Positions 55,332 to 64,000 of a DNA stretch of 64,000 nt are shown one piece after another. Position 1 is the stretch's first letter; the number at the start of each line of letters is the position of its first letter. The notes under the pieces were generated by a model that had not been told where the DNA came from, searched no databases, and worked only from the letters and a program-made list of their open reading frames with translations. The stretch covers positions 124,001-188,000 of the forward strand of contig NZ_FPBC01000004.1 of the NCBI RefSeq assembly GCF_900116605.1. The letters run 5' to 3'. Made by a program: the position numbers and the translations under genes. This DNA is from Pseudomonas marincola (lineage in GTDB: Bacteria > Pseudomonadota > Gammaproteobacteria > Pseudomonadales > Pseudomonadaceae).

Positions 55332-55781
55332 TTAATCGTGACGGTGCGCCGACAGGCGCTGGGAAAGCTCGTCGAGCAATTTCTGCTCGCGCTTGTCATC
55401 GGCGCGCTGGGCTTCGTCCTGATAACGCTGCACCAGTTTGCGCAGCCCTTCGAGCCGGGCATGGCGCTGTTGCCAGATTTCCCGGGCTTTGCCGAGGTTG
55501 TTGCGATGCCAGTCGAGGCTGGTTTGCTGCTGATTGATCGCGGTGTCGAGTTGGCCGAGAAAGCGCTGATAGTTGATCAGCCACTGGCCGGAAACACCGC
55601 GCTGCCCCTCGGTGATCCATTGCTGCTGATAATCGGCGCGGTAGCTTTCGAGGGTGCCGAGTTGCACTTCGCCCTGCGTGACCAGGCCATTGCAATGGCC
55701 CACCTGCAAGGCGGCTTCACGCTCAGCTTTCTCCGCCATGCTGATAACCGGTAACAGACGCTTGGCGCGACTCAGCGACAT
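55332..55781 (-). CDS. fliJ: Flagellar export chaperone FliJ
   Basis: 149 residues forming two long coiled-coil helices, the FliJ architecture, with the family ending in DDKREQKLLDELSQRL. It promotes coupling of the FliI ATPase with FlhA. It is 3 bp after fliI. Confidence 0.92.
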   Translation of the reverse strand: MSLSRAKRLLPVISMAEKAEREAALQVGHCNGLVTQGEVQLGTLESYRADYQQQWITEGQRGVSGQWLINYQRFLGQLDTAINQQQTSLDWHRNNLGKAREIWQQRHARLEGLRKLVQRYQDEAQRADDKREQKLLDELSQRLSAHRHD

Positions 55782-55784
55782 CTA

Positions 55785-57149
55785 TCAACCTGCCGGTTTG
55801 TTGGGAGGATTGAGAGTGGCCGACAGCTGGGCGCAACTGCGCAGAATATTTTCACTCTCGCCCAAACCCTGACGCAGATAACTGACCATCAGCGGCATCT
55901 TGGCGATGGCCAGATCGGTGTCCGCATCGCCTCCCGCCACATAGGCACCGACGCTGATCAGATCACGGCTCTGTTGATACCGCGCCCACAATTGCTTGAA
56001 GCGTTGCGAGTCACGCAAATGCTCGGCAGACACCACTTGCGGCATCACCCGGCTGATTGACGCCTCGATGTCGATTGCCGGGTAATGACCTTCTTCGGCC
56101 AAACGCCGTGACAACACAAAGTGGCCGTCGAGCACACCCCGCGCCGCATCGGCGATTGGGTCCTGCTGGTCATCGCCCTCGGACAACACGGTATAGAACG
56201 CGGTGATCGAACCACCGCCCTGCTCGGCATTACCGGCGCGCTCCACCAGCTTGGGCAACTTGGCGAATACCGAAGGCGGATAGCCTTTGGTCGCAGGCGG
56301 TTCACCAATGGCCAGAGCAATTTCACGCTGGGCCTGAGCAAAGCGCGTCAGTGAGTCCATCAGCAAAAGGACATTCTTGCCCTTGTCGCGAAAATACTCG
56401 GCAATACGCGTGCAATACATCGCCGCACGAAGGCGCAACAGCGGCGCGTCATCGGCTGGTGACGCCACCACAACCGAACGTTTGATGCCTTCGGTGCCGA
56501 GGATTTCGTCGATAAATTCTTTAACTTCGCGGCCACGTTCACCAATCAGCCCGACCACGATAATGTCGGCCTCGGTAAAGCGCGTCATCATGCCGAGCAG
56601 CACACTCTTACCCACACCCGTACCGGCAAACAGGCCCAAGCGCTGGCCACGGCCCACCGTGAGCAAGCCGTTGATGCTGCGAATCCCAACATCCAGCGGT
56701 TCGCTGATCGGGTGGCGCTTGAGTGGGTTGATGGTCGGGCCATCAATCGGCACCCAGTCTTCGGCCTTCATCCGGCCCTTGCCATCCAGCGCCGCGCCGG
56801 TGCCATCCAGCACCCGACCCAGCATGGACATACCCATCGGTAAGCGACCGGTATCAGCCAACGGCACCACGCGGGCGCCTGGCGCTATCCCGGCGAGGCT
56901 GCCGACCGGCATGAGGAATATCTTGCCGTTGGAAAAACCCATGACCTCAGCCTCGACTTGCATCGGGTTGTAGCTGTCATCATTGATTACCAGGCAACGG
57001 CTGCCCAGCGAGGCACGCAGTCCCTCCGCTTCGAGCGTGAGGCCGACCATGCGCAGCAAGCGGCCTTCGACAACCGGCACCGGCGGCAATTTGACGGCGT
57101 CGGCGTAGCCGCTCATGCGTTTGCTCAGGCTTATTCGTTCAAGGCGCAT
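55785..57149 (-). CDS. fliI: Flagellar export ATPase FliI
   Basis: 454 residues, F1-beta-like. Walker [13 protein letters not shown] is near residue 175, Walker [18 protein letters not shown] near 260, and the ending [11 protein letters not shown] is typical. The ATG at 57149 gives the Pseudomonas N-terminus [11 protein letters not shown] and overlaps the fliH end by 11 bp; a longer frame to 57170 exists. Confidence 0.96.
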   Translation of the reverse strand: MRLERISLSKRMSGYADAVKLPPVPVVEGRLLRMVGLTLEAEGLRASLGSRCLVINDDSYNPMQVEAEVMGFSNGKIFLMPVGSLAGIAPGARVVPLADTGRLPMGMSMLGRVLDGTGAALDGKGRMKAEDWVPIDGPTINPLKRHPISEPLDVGIRSINGLLTVGRGQRLGLFAGTGVGKSVLLGMMTRFTEADIIVVGLIGERGREVKEFIDEILGTEGIKRSVVVASPADDAPLLRLRAAMYCTRIAEYFRDKGKNVLLLMDSLTRFAQAQREIALAIGEPPATKGYPPSVFAKLPKLVERAGNAEQGGGSITAFYTVLSEGDDQQDPIADAARGVLDGHFVLSRRLAEEGHYPAIDIEASISRVMPQVVSAEHLRDSQRFKQLWARYQQSRDLISVGAYVAGGDADTDLAIAKMPLMVSYLRQGLGESENILRSCAQLSATLNPPNKPAG

Positions 57150-57921
57150 CCGGGTTATCCAGATCGACATTGAGATCCGGCGTCAGCGGGTGCACGGACT
57201 GTTCGCGCTGCTGGTCAAAGAGCTGCTTGAGCGCCTGGCTCAGGCGTGTCTCGATGCTCGCATCAACGCGACTGTGATTCGACTCAACCCGGCAGCCGCC
57301 TGGCAACAGGGCATCGTCTTCGATGATCCGCCAATCTTCTTCGTGACGGTCACGCAGCGCCTTGATCTGGTCGTAGTCTTGCGGATTGAGATGAATGCTG
57401 ATGTTTTCAGCGCCTCTCGGCAGCAACTTTAGCGCCGCGCGCAACACCTGACGCAGATTGCTGGAGTCGGTCGTCAATTCGCGCTGCACCACCTCGCGGG
57501 CGATATGACTGACCAGATTCACCAGGGTCATCTCAAGGGCGTGGTCTTGCTCGTTGATCGGCTCGAACAACTGATTCATGACCTGCTCAAGCGCCGCCAG
57601 CTTGGGCTCCAAAGCGGCCTGCGCCTCTTGCCGGGCCTTGAGCTGGCCGGCATGAAAACCGTCTTTCTCGCCGGTGCTGAAACCTTCGTTATAGGCTTCC
57701 TGGCGAATGGCCTCGAGTTGTTCGAGAGTCATCGGCTGAACCGACTCGGGCTCAACATCCTCGATTTCGTGGGTAGCGGGCGGCTCGGCCTCGACTACTT
57801 CGTCGACAACCTCAGGCTCTGCCTGCGGGTCATGCGAATCGAAACTTGGCAGCGCCCAGCGGTCGAATACGTTGACGTCCTGCGCGCGAATAACCTCGCT
57901 AACGGGTTCCTTGGTGGCCAT
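57139..57921 (-). CDS. fliH: Flagellar assembly protein FliH
   Basis: 260 residues. An acidic N-terminus precedes the GxxxG-rich helix ([26 protein letters not shown]) and a C-terminal V-type-ATPase-E-like domain ([23 protein letters not shown]). FliH regulates FliI and links it to FliN. Confidence 0.95.
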   Translation of the reverse strand: MATKEPVSEVIRAQDVNVFDRWALPSFDSHDPQAEPEVVDEVVEAEPPATHEIEDVEPESVQPMTLEQLEAIRQEAYNEGFSTGEKDGFHAGQLKARQEAQAALEPKLAALEQVMNQLFEPINEQDHALEMTLVNLVSHIAREVVQRELTTDSSNLRQVLRAALKLLPRGAENISIHLNPQDYDQIKALRDRHEEDWRIIEDDALLPGGCRVESNHSRVDASIETRLSQALKQLFDQQREQSVHPLTPDLNVDLDNPDAP

Positions 57922-57924
57922 GGC

Positions 57925-58941
57925 TTAGAGCATCTCCTCGCCACCTTTGCCGCCCAGAACAATCTCACCGGCGTCGGCCATGCGCCGGGCGATAGTCAGA
58001 ATTTCTTTTTGTGCCGCCTCGACGTCGCTGACGCGCACCGGGCCTTTGGCTTCAAGGTCGTCACGCAGCAACTCGGCCGCACGCTTGGACATGTTCTTGA
58101 ACACCTTTTCTTTGATCGTCTCATCCGCACCCTTGAGTGCCAGCACCAGCACGTCCGAGGAAACCTCGCGCATCAATGCCTGAATGCCACGGTCATCCAC
58201 ATCGGCCAGGTTATCGAAGACAAACATGAGGTCTTCGATCTTGCTCGACAGGTCTTCGTCCATGTCGCGGATCGAATCCATCAACTGGCTTTCCACCGAG
58301 CTGTCGAGGAAGTTCATGATGTCGGCCGCACGCTTGATCCCGCCGAGGCTGGCGCGTGTGGTGTTGGAGTTGCCCGAGAACTGTTTTTCGAGAATCAGAT
58401 TGAGTTCTTTCAGCGCCGCCGGCTGCACCGTGTTCAACGAAGACACGCGCATGACAATATCCAGGCGCACCTTGTGATCGAAGTGACCGAGCACCTCGCC
58501 GGCCTGATCGGGGTCGAGGTAAGCCACCACAATCGCCTGAATCTGCGGGTGTTCGTAACGGATCACATCGGCAACCGCGCGCGGCTCCATCCACTTCAGG
58601 CTGTCGAGACCACTGGTGTTGCCGCCCAGCAGAATCCGGTCGATCAGGTTACCGGCTTTATCTTCGCCGAGTGCCTGAGTGAGCATCTTACGGATGTAGC
58701 CATCCGCGCCCACGCCGAGGCCGGTTTGGTCGCCGACAATCTCGACGAACTCGCCCATCACCTGCTCGACTTGTTCGCGGTGAATGTTGCGCATGTTGGC
58801 CATGGCCACGCCAACCTTCTGCACCTCTTTGGGCCCGAGATGGCGCAGCACTTGCGCGGCATCGGTCTCGCCCAGAGACAGCAGCAGGATTGCAGCCTTG
58901 TCGACCTTGTTCAGCTTAACTGCAGCGCGGTTCTCAGTCAT
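57925..58941 (-). CDS. fliG: Flagellar motor switch protein FliG
   Basis: 338 residues. The N-terminal domain has KAAILLLSLGETDAAQVLRHL, the middle domain EHPQ with IRYEHPQIQAIVVAYL, and the C-terminal torque domain MFVFDNLADVDDRGIQALMREVSSDVLVLALKG. It overlaps fliF by 8 bp. Confidence 0.97.
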   Translation of the reverse strand: MTENRAAVKLNKVDKAAILLLSLGETDAAQVLRHLGPKEVQKVGVAMANMRNIHREQVEQVMGEFVEIVGDQTGLGVGADGYIRKMLTQALGEDKAGNLIDRILLGGNTSGLDSLKWMEPRAVADVIRYEHPQIQAIVVAYLDPDQAGEVLGHFDHKVRLDIVMRVSSLNTVQPAALKELNLILEKQFSGNSNTTRASLGGIKRAADIMNFLDSSVESQLMDSIRDMDEDLSSKIEDLMFVFDNLADVDDRGIQALMREVSSDVLVLALKGADETIKEKVFKNMSKRAAELLRDDLEAKGPVRVSDVEAAQKEILTIARRMADAGEIVLGGKGGEEML

Positions 58942-60733
58942 CGTCGTTGATCCAGTCTTTAACTACGAGCGCCACTCGGCCCGGGTCTTCCGCGACCAGC
59001 CCCTTGATCGCATTCAGCTGCGCATCATACCCGTCTGAAGGGCTTGGCAAGAGCAGATTTTGTGTACCACCAAGGCTTACCCGGTCGGCAGACAAATCAC
59101 CGTTGAGCCCGCCCATTTCGCCCAGCTCGATATCACCGTCACGGCCACCTTCGGCAAGTTCGCGGCTCTTGTTGGCACCGGTGAGGTTATTCAGCACCGG
59201 ACGCAGAACGCCAAACACCAGCACCAGAATGAACAGCACGCCGAGCACCTGCTTGACCACATCCCAGAACCACGGCTGGGTGTAGAACGGAATATCGGCA
59301 ATTTCTTCCGGCGCTGCAGTGCTGAACGGCGTATTAACCACGCTGACGCTATCGCCACGGCTGGCATCGAAGCCGACCGAGTCCTGCACCAGGCGGGTGA
59401 ATCTGGCGATTTCATCGGCAGTCCACGGTGTACGCGTGGTCTCGCCGGTGGCCGGATCAACCTTCAACTGATCGTCAACCACCACTGCCACAGACAACCG
59501 GCGCAAACGGCCTTGCTGCTGCTTGGTGTGGCTGATCGAGCGGTCCAGCTCATAGTTACGGGTTGCCTGCTCACGCTTGTCCGCCGGAAACGGCGCCAGC
59601 ATTGGCTGGCCAGTCGCCGGGTCCATGACCTGCTGGCCATTGGCATCGAGTAACGGCTGACCCGCTGCAACCGGCCCCGCTGCGCCAGGAGCGGCGGCTG
59701 CGTTGGCTTGCGCCGGTGCAGCTGCCGGGCCAGGCGGCTGATTGCTCAACGCACCAGGCACCCCTTGCGGCGGCAAACTGCTGCTGCGCTGCTCGTCAAC
59801 TTTCTGCTCGCTGCGCAGTGCCGGCTGATCCGGATTAAACATCTCGGACGTCGACTCGACAGCACTGAAGTCAACATCGGCCGAAACTTCAGCCTTGTAA
59901 CGGCCGCTGCCCAACACCGGCTGCAAAATATTGTGCACGCGCTGGGTGAAGAGGCTTTCGAGGCGGCGCGAGTAATCGAACTGTTTGCCGGCCATGGTCA
60001 TGGCCGAGTTTTCCTGCTGATCCGACAGCAAGTTGCCCTTCTGATCGACCACAGTGACTTGCGATTTATCCAGTTCCGGCACGCTGGTCGCGACCAGATT
60101 GATAATCGCCATGACCTGGCTGGGCTCCAGCGCACGGCCGGAATACAGCTCGACCAACACCGAGGCACTTGGCCGACGCTCATCACGCACGAACACCGAG
60201 CTCTTGGGAATGGCCAGGTGCACACGCGCAGATTTAACGTTGTTCAGGCTCGAGACCGTACGCGCCAGCTCACCTTCCAGACCGCGGCGATAGCGGGTGG
60301 TTTCCATGAACTGGCTCGTGCCCAGGCCTTGTTCCTGATCGAGAATTTCATAGCCCAGGCTTTTATCGACCGGCGCCACACCGGCAGCGGCCAGACGCAT
60401 GCGCGCACGCGCCACATCACTGGCTTGTACCAACAACGCGCCGGAGCTTGGCTCAACGGTGTAGTCGATATCGGCGGCGGCCAGAGTCTGCATAACCTGC
60501 GAGGAGTCCATGCCTTCAAGGCTGCCATACAGCGGACGGTAATCAGGTTGCTGCGACCACAGCACCACGGCAAAACCGATTGCCACGCTGGCAGCCAGAC
60601 CGACCATGAGGCCAACTTGACGGAGCATGCTCATGTCCGACAGGTTTTCCAGAACGGTAAGTCCGAATAACGGTTTTTTGGCGTCGCTGGCGGCGGTAGT
60701 CGCCGGGACGTTTGCTGCTAATGCTTCAGCCAT
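58934..60733 (-). CDS. fliF: Flagellar MS-ring protein FliF
   Basis: 599 residues with an N-terminal membrane helix (about 40-60), ring-building motifs (DYTVEPSSGALLVQASDVARARMRLA), a proline/alanine/glutamine-rich variable loop near 320-380, and a second membrane helix near 480. The C-terminal tail binds FliG. Confidence 0.97.
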   Translation of the reverse strand: MAEALAANVPATTAASDAKKPLFGLTVLENLSDMSMLRQVGLMVGLAASVAIGFAVVLWSQQPDYRPLYGSLEGMDSSQVMQTLAAADIDYTVEPSSGALLVQASDVARARMRLAAAGVAPVDKSLGYEILDQEQGLGTSQFMETTRYRRGLEGELARTVSSLNNVKSARVHLAIPKSSVFVRDERRPSASVLVELYSGRALEPSQVMAIINLVATSVPELDKSQVTVVDQKGNLLSDQQENSAMTMAGKQFDYSRRLESLFTQRVHNILQPVLGSGRYKAEVSADVDFSAVESTSEMFNPDQPALRSEQKVDEQRSSSLPPQGVPGALSNQPPGPAAAPAQANAAAAPGAAGPVAAGQPLLDANGQQVMDPATGQPMLAPFPADKREQATRNYELDRSISHTKQQQGRLRRLSVAVVVDDQLKVDPATGETTRTPWTADEIARFTRLVQDSVGFDASRGDSVSVVNTPFSTAAPEEIADIPFYTQPWFWDVVKQVLGVLFILVLVFGVLRPVLNNLTGANKSRELAEGGRDGDIELGEMGGLNGDLSADRVSLGGTQNLLLPSPSDGYDAQLNAIKGLVAEDPGRVALVVKDWINDDD

Positions 60734-60746
60734 GATTCAACCCGCC

Positions 60747-61073
60747 TTAAACCGGCATCTGCATGATGTCTTGATACGCCTGAACCAGCTTATTGCGCAC
60801 CTGCGTCATGGCCTGAAACGAGACGCTGGCCTTCTGCGAGGCGATCATCACGTCGGTCAGATCAATGCCGCTCTGGCCCATCTCGAACGCGGTGGCCAGT
60901 TGATTGGACGCTTGCTGGGTTTCGTTAACCTTATTCACCGCGCTGCCGAGCATCTCGGAAAAGCTCGGTGCGCCCGGCTCTGGCGTGCTGGCAACGGGTT
61001 TGCGCGCCATAGCCTCGGCTTGCATGGAACGCATTTCCAGCATCAAGCGATTGAATTCGACACCCTGACTCAT
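60747..61073 (-). CDS. fliE: Flagellar hook-basal body protein FliE
   Basis: 108 residues with the family ending [42 protein letters not shown] precedes the ATG at 61073; a longer frame is discarded. FliE joins the MS ring to the rod. It heads the fliEFGHIJ operon behind a sigma-54 motif. Confidence 0.96.
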   Translation of the reverse strand: MSQGVEFNRLMLEMRSMQAEAMARKPVASTPEPGAPSFSEMLGSAVNKVNETQQASNQLATAFEMGQSGIDLTDVMIASQKASVSFQAMTQVRNKLVQAYQDIMQMPV

Positions 61074-61131
61074 CACATTCCTCCGTTGGCCGCGCTTTTT
61101 TGACACTTGGCGGCGCTATAACAAGGTGATT

Positions 61132-61146
61132 GCAACAAGGGTGCCA
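61132..61146 (-). promoter_or_regulatory. Sigma-54 promoter of the fliE operon
   Basis: Minus-strand TGGCACCCTTGTTGC matches TGGCAC-N5-TTGC fully, 59 bp before fliE and in the gap after fleR. Confidence 0.88.
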
Positions 61147-61161
61147 GTTACGCCCTAACGC

Positions 61162-62562
61162 TTAACTGGCGAACAAATAAGCCTCGACATCCAGACCCGC
61201 GTCACGCATTTGGGCCAACTTGTAGCGCAGGGTTCGCGGGCTGATGCCGAGCCGATCAGCCGCCTCTTTGCGCCGGCCACGCTCGGCCCGCAAGGTGTCA
61301 ATAATCACCTGAAACTCGCGCTGACGCAGGTCGTCACCCAACACTCCTGCGCCCGTGGCGGCCGGTTCGACTGGCGCGCTACGCACTAGTGCCACGGCAG
61401 GCGCGGCGGCTGGCGCAAGGTTAGGCATACCCGCCGGGCCCGGCAGACAGAGATCCTGCGGCTGAATCAAACCACCCTGCTGCAAGATCAGCGCGCGCTG
61501 AATGGCGTTATCCAGTTCGCGCACATTGCCCGGCCAGGCATGCGCCTGCAGGCTGAACTGCGCGGCCTCGGAGAATCGAATGGGCGCGTGGTTCATTTTT
61601 TTGACGTGATTGGCCAGCATTCTTTCAGCCAGCGGCACGATGTCGGCCGGGCGCTCACGCAATGGCAACCAGGCCAGCGGAAACACCGACAAACGATAGA
61701 ACAAGTCTTCGCGGAAACGACCCGCCGCCACTTCTGTTGCCAGATCGCGGTTACTGGTCGCCAGCACCCGAATGTCCAGCTCGATCGGCTTGCGCGCGCC
61801 GACTCGTTCAACTTCACGCTCTTGCAGCACACGGAGCATCTTGGCTTGCAGCGCCAGCGGCATTTCAGAAATCTCGTCGAGCAAGATAGTGCCGCCATTG
61901 GCCATTTCAAACTTGCCTGGCGCACTGGCAACAGCGCCGGTAAAGGCACCTTTTTCATGGCCGAACAAAGTGGCTTCCAGCATGTTGTCGGGAATCGCGG
62001 CGCAGTTGATGGCAATAAACGGCTTTTGCGCACGCGGCGACTGCTGGTGAATAAATTGCGCCAGCACCTCTTTACCAGTCCCCGACTCACCCGTAATCAG
62101 CACGGTAGAATCGCTCTGCGCCACCCGCGTTGCCAACGCCAGCAATTGCTGACTGGCCGGTTCGACAGCCACCGGACCTTGCTTGTCGCTGCTCGCCCAC
62201 TGGCCTTTGGCATGTCGCGCAACCAGTTCCAGCAGCGCTTTAGGTTCAAACGGTTTAACCAGATAATCGGCAGCGCCACAACGCATAGCATCCACCGCAC
62301 GCTCGACAGCGCCATGCGCAGTCATCAGCAATACCGGTAATTGCGGATAGCGCTCGCGAATCACCGCCAGCAATTGATGGCCGTCCATGCCTGGCATGTT
62401 GACGTCGCTGACGACCAGCGCAAACGGCTCCTGCGCCAGCGCAACCAGTGCAGCCTCGGCGCTGTCAGCCTCACGAAACGTGTAACCACCCAACTCGAGG
62501 GTGTCGGCCAGCGCTTCGCGCAACGGGCGATCGTCTTCGACCAGCAAAACTTTCGCAGACAT
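61162..62562 (-). CDS. fleR: Sigma-54-dependent flagellar response regulator FleR
   Basis: 466 residues: receiver domain (D53 in VVSDVNMPGMDG), AAA+ domain with GESGTGKEV, the sigma-54 contact loop GAFTGA and FEMANGGTILLDEISEM, and a C-terminal Fis-type helix-turn-helix (KEAADRLGISPRTLRYKLAQMRDAG). With FleS it activates mid-tier flagellar operons. Confidence 0.96.
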   Translation of the reverse strand: MSAKVLLVEDDRPLREALADTLELGGYTFREADSAEAALVALAQEPFALVVSDVNMPGMDGHQLLAVIRERYPQLPVLLMTAHGAVERAVDAMRCGAADYLVKPFEPKALLELVARHAKGQWASSDKQGPVAVEPASQQLLALATRVAQSDSTVLITGESGTGKEVLAQFIHQQSPRAQKPFIAINCAAIPDNMLEATLFGHEKGAFTGAVASAPGKFEMANGGTILLDEISEMPLALQAKMLRVLQEREVERVGARKPIELDIRVLATSNRDLATEVAAGRFREDLFYRLSVFPLAWLPLRERPADIVPLAERMLANHVKKMNHAPIRFSEAAQFSLQAHAWPGNVRELDNAIQRALILQQGGLIQPQDLCLPGPAGMPNLAPAAAPAVALVRSAPVEPAATGAGVLGDDLRQREFQVIIDTLRAERGRRKEAADRLGISPRTLRYKLAQMRDAGLDVEAYLFAS

Positions 62563-62566
62563 GGGC

Positions 62567-63817
62567 TTACTCCTGAGTAACCGGTTGCGCCACTGGAATC
62601 AGCGGCAATATCAATAGTGCAGAGGTGCCGCGGCCCAGCCGCGAGTGCATGCGCAACTCACCCTGATGCGCGCGCGCAACCGCCTTGACCACGGCAAGGC
62701 CAAGCCCGGTGCCTGTGGTTTTAGTGGTGAAGAACGGCTCGCCGAGACGCGTCAATACAGCGGGATCAATGCCGGGGCCGTTATCGGTAATCGCCAGGCG
62801 CAGGGTATTGCCGCGCTGGTACAGATGGATCTTCAGGCGCGCATCACGTCCGGCCGCCTGAATGGCGTTTTCGACCAAATTAAGCACCGTGCCGATCAGC
62901 GTGTCGCGGTTGCACAGCAACTCGCCCGCCGAAGCATCACATTGCCAGCGCACCTGCATGCCCTGAACATGCGAATCGCCAGCGGCACGCAATGCGCCGA
63001 ACAAAGCCTGCGGTGTCAGGCGGTCCGGCAGCGGTAAATCGCCACGGGCAAAAATCAGCATGTCGCGCACCTGATGCTCAAGCTCATGCAGGCGGTCTTT
63101 CAGGCGCCCGGCAAAGCGCTGCTGGGTTTCAGCCGGAAGCACCTGTTCAGTCAGATGGCTGGCATACAGCAGCGCGGCGCTGAGCGGTGTGCGAATTTGG
63201 TGGGCCAGCGAGGCGACCATGCGCCCCAGCGCCGAAAGCCGCTCGTGACGCGAGAGCTGATCCTGCAAACGACGGGTTTCGGTGAGATCGGTAAGCAATA
63301 CCAATTGGCCCGGCTCGCCGCGCAGTGAACGGGTGGCAATCGACAAACGCCGACCGTCCTTGAGCGAAACCTCATGGCCATCGTCGTCACGCGGGGCAAA
63401 ACTGCGGGCAATCACTTCGCGCCAGAGCATCCCGACCAGGGGCTGACCAAGTAAGTTACGCGCCACCGGATTGGCTTCGCGCACCACGCCCTGACCATCA
63501 ATAACCGTGACCCCGCCCGGTAACAGATCAAGCAGGCTTTGCAGACGATGCGCCAGACGTTCTTTTTCGGCCAGCTCCTGCATGCGCTGAGCGCTGACAA
63601 ACGCCAGTTCGCCCTTGAGTTCAGTGACCCGCGCCTCGAGCATGCTGTAAGACTCGGTGAGCTGCGAGGACATCTGATTAAACAGATTAAAGGCATGCTC
63701 CAGGCTTTCGCGGCTGGCTTGCTCCAACGGCTCGGCAGTTGCGGACACAGCAACACGTGGCGCTTCAAGGCGACCAGCGGACTCGATGGATTGAACAGGT
63801 AAGGCACTCGGTTTCAT
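62567..63817 (-). CDS. fleS: Flagellar sensor histidine kinase FleS
   Basis: 416 residues without membrane segments. A coiled coil (about 30-90) is followed by a PAS domain (LLPGGVTVIDGQGVVREANPVARNLLGQPLVG), the H-box LGRMVASLAHQIRTPLSAAL, and the GHKL domain (NLVENAIQAAGRD, GPGIDPAVL, GTGLGLAVVKAV). It lies 4 bp before fleR, so the two form one operon. Confidence 0.95.
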   Translation of the reverse strand: MKPSALPVQSIESAGRLEAPRVAVSATAEPLEQASRESLEHAFNLFNQMSSQLTESYSMLEARVTELKGELAFVSAQRMQELAEKERLAHRLQSLLDLLPGGVTVIDGQGVVREANPVARNLLGQPLVGMLWREVIARSFAPRDDDGHEVSLKDGRRLSIATRSLRGEPGQLVLLTDLTETRRLQDQLSRHERLSALGRMVASLAHQIRTPLSAALLYASHLTEQVLPAETQQRFAGRLKDRLHELEHQVRDMLIFARGDLPLPDRLTPQALFGALRAAGDSHVQGMQVRWQCDASAGELLCNRDTLIGTVLNLVENAIQAAGRDARLKIHLYQRGNTLRLAITDNGPGIDPAVLTRLGEPFFTTKTTGTGLGLAVVKAVARAHQGELRMHSRLGRGTSALLILPLIPVAQPVTQE

Positions 63818-63870
63818 GCTTTTCTCTCGCGCGGCGAGCCGTCATAAGACAGTCAGTTAGCAGAGAGTTA

Positions 63871-63885
63871 GCAATACCCGTGCCT
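63871..63885 (-). promoter_or_regulatory. Sigma-54 promoter of fleSR
   Basis: Minus-strand AGGCACGGGTATTGC matches the RpoN pattern with GG-N10-GC and TTGC, 54 bp before fleS. It agrees with FleQ/RpoN control of fleSR in Pseudomonas. Confidence 0.8.
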
Positions 63886-63916
63886 AAAAAAATATCGTTA
63901 TAAATCAATCACATAA

Positions 63917-63956
63917 AAATAAAGCCGAAGATTCTGTCAAACCTTCGGCTTTATTT
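63917..63956. terminator. Terminator hairpin upstream of fleS (probably of the next minus-strand gene)
   Basis: AAATAAAGCCGAAG and CTTCGGCTTTATTT form a 14-bp stem with a 12-nt loop. The minus strand continues with TTTTTAT. In Pseudomonas fleQ lies upstream of fleS on the same strand, so this is probably its terminator; fleQ itself is outside the window. Confidence 0.75.
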
Positions 63957-64000
63957 GCGGGGGTCGCGCCAATCGCCTGACTCGACCGGTGATTCAGCGC

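Noticed and set aside
57505..58950. 481-residue plus-strand open frame opposite fliH and fliG
   Set aside because: Spans two certain genes on the opposite strand and has no domain features.

Overview
The window reads as chromosome of a Pseudomonas-type gammaproteobacterium. The main reason is a polar-flagellum and chemotaxis cluster in the Pseudomonas gene order, running leftwards from about 63.8 kb to 31.2 kb: fleS-fleR, fliEFGHIJ, an STAS / PP2C-response-regulator / Hpt module, fliK, fliLMNOPQR, flhB, flhA, flhF, fleN, fliA, cheYZAB, motCD, a ParA-like gene, two CheW-type genes and a DUF2802 gene. FleQ/FleSR/FleN-type control, sigma-54 (RpoN) motifs and a MotCD second stator are also typical of that genus. 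The assignment rests on gene order and protein similarity recalled from memory; no search was run.

Layout, left to right. (1) 1-4.6 kb: the end of a FUSC-family membrane protein, uvrB (minus), an aromatic/aspartate-type aminotransferase (plus) and tRNA-Asn. (2) 4.68-5.34 kb: an intergenic array of four exact-length 153-bp tandem units, each with nested inverted repeats, plus a decayed fifth start. (3) 5.5-12.9 kb: a plus-strand run of small, mostly unlinked accessory genes (HdeD-like, iron-permease-like, P-loop NTPase, YnfA, glyoxalase fold, PhzF, GFA, pentapeptide, DUF486, SnoaL-like, cupin) with a minus-strand DUF488 gene. (4) 13-21.2 kb: a FAD-dependent dehydrogenase, a ComEA-like protein, a GH17 membrane glucan enzyme, a GNAT acetyltransferase, an alpha/beta hydrolase overlapping mlaA, and a pirin. 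(5) 21.25-28.6 kb: the full cytochrome c maturation operon ccmABCDEFGHI (minus), ending in a small coupled lipoprotein. (6) 28.7-31.1 kb: a second FliK-like / FlhB-C-terminus-like pair on the plus strand, behind what looks like a FliA (sigma-28) promoter, convergent with a periplasmic rhodanese. (7) 31.2-63.8 kb: the chemotaxis and flagellar cluster.

How it works together. Good sigma-54 -24/-12 motifs precede fleS, fliE, fliL and flhA, with a weaker one before fliK. FleSR (two-component), FleN (anti-activator ATPase), FlhF (polar GTPase) and FliA (sigma-28) supply the regulatory tiers. The STAS/HsbR/Hpt module sits inside the structural operons, where partner switching could link surface or second-messenger signals to flagellar output. 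Sigma-28-like motifs appear before the distant FliK-like pair, inside cheZ upstream of cheA, and before the CheW-like gene.

Most of the window is conserved and ordinary. The points most worth follow-up are the 153-bp hairpin array, the sigma-28-type promoter in front of the second FliK/FlhB-like pair, the repeated acidic motif in the CheA linker, and the cupin gene that has a Shine-Dalgarno sequence but no start codon at the expected place.
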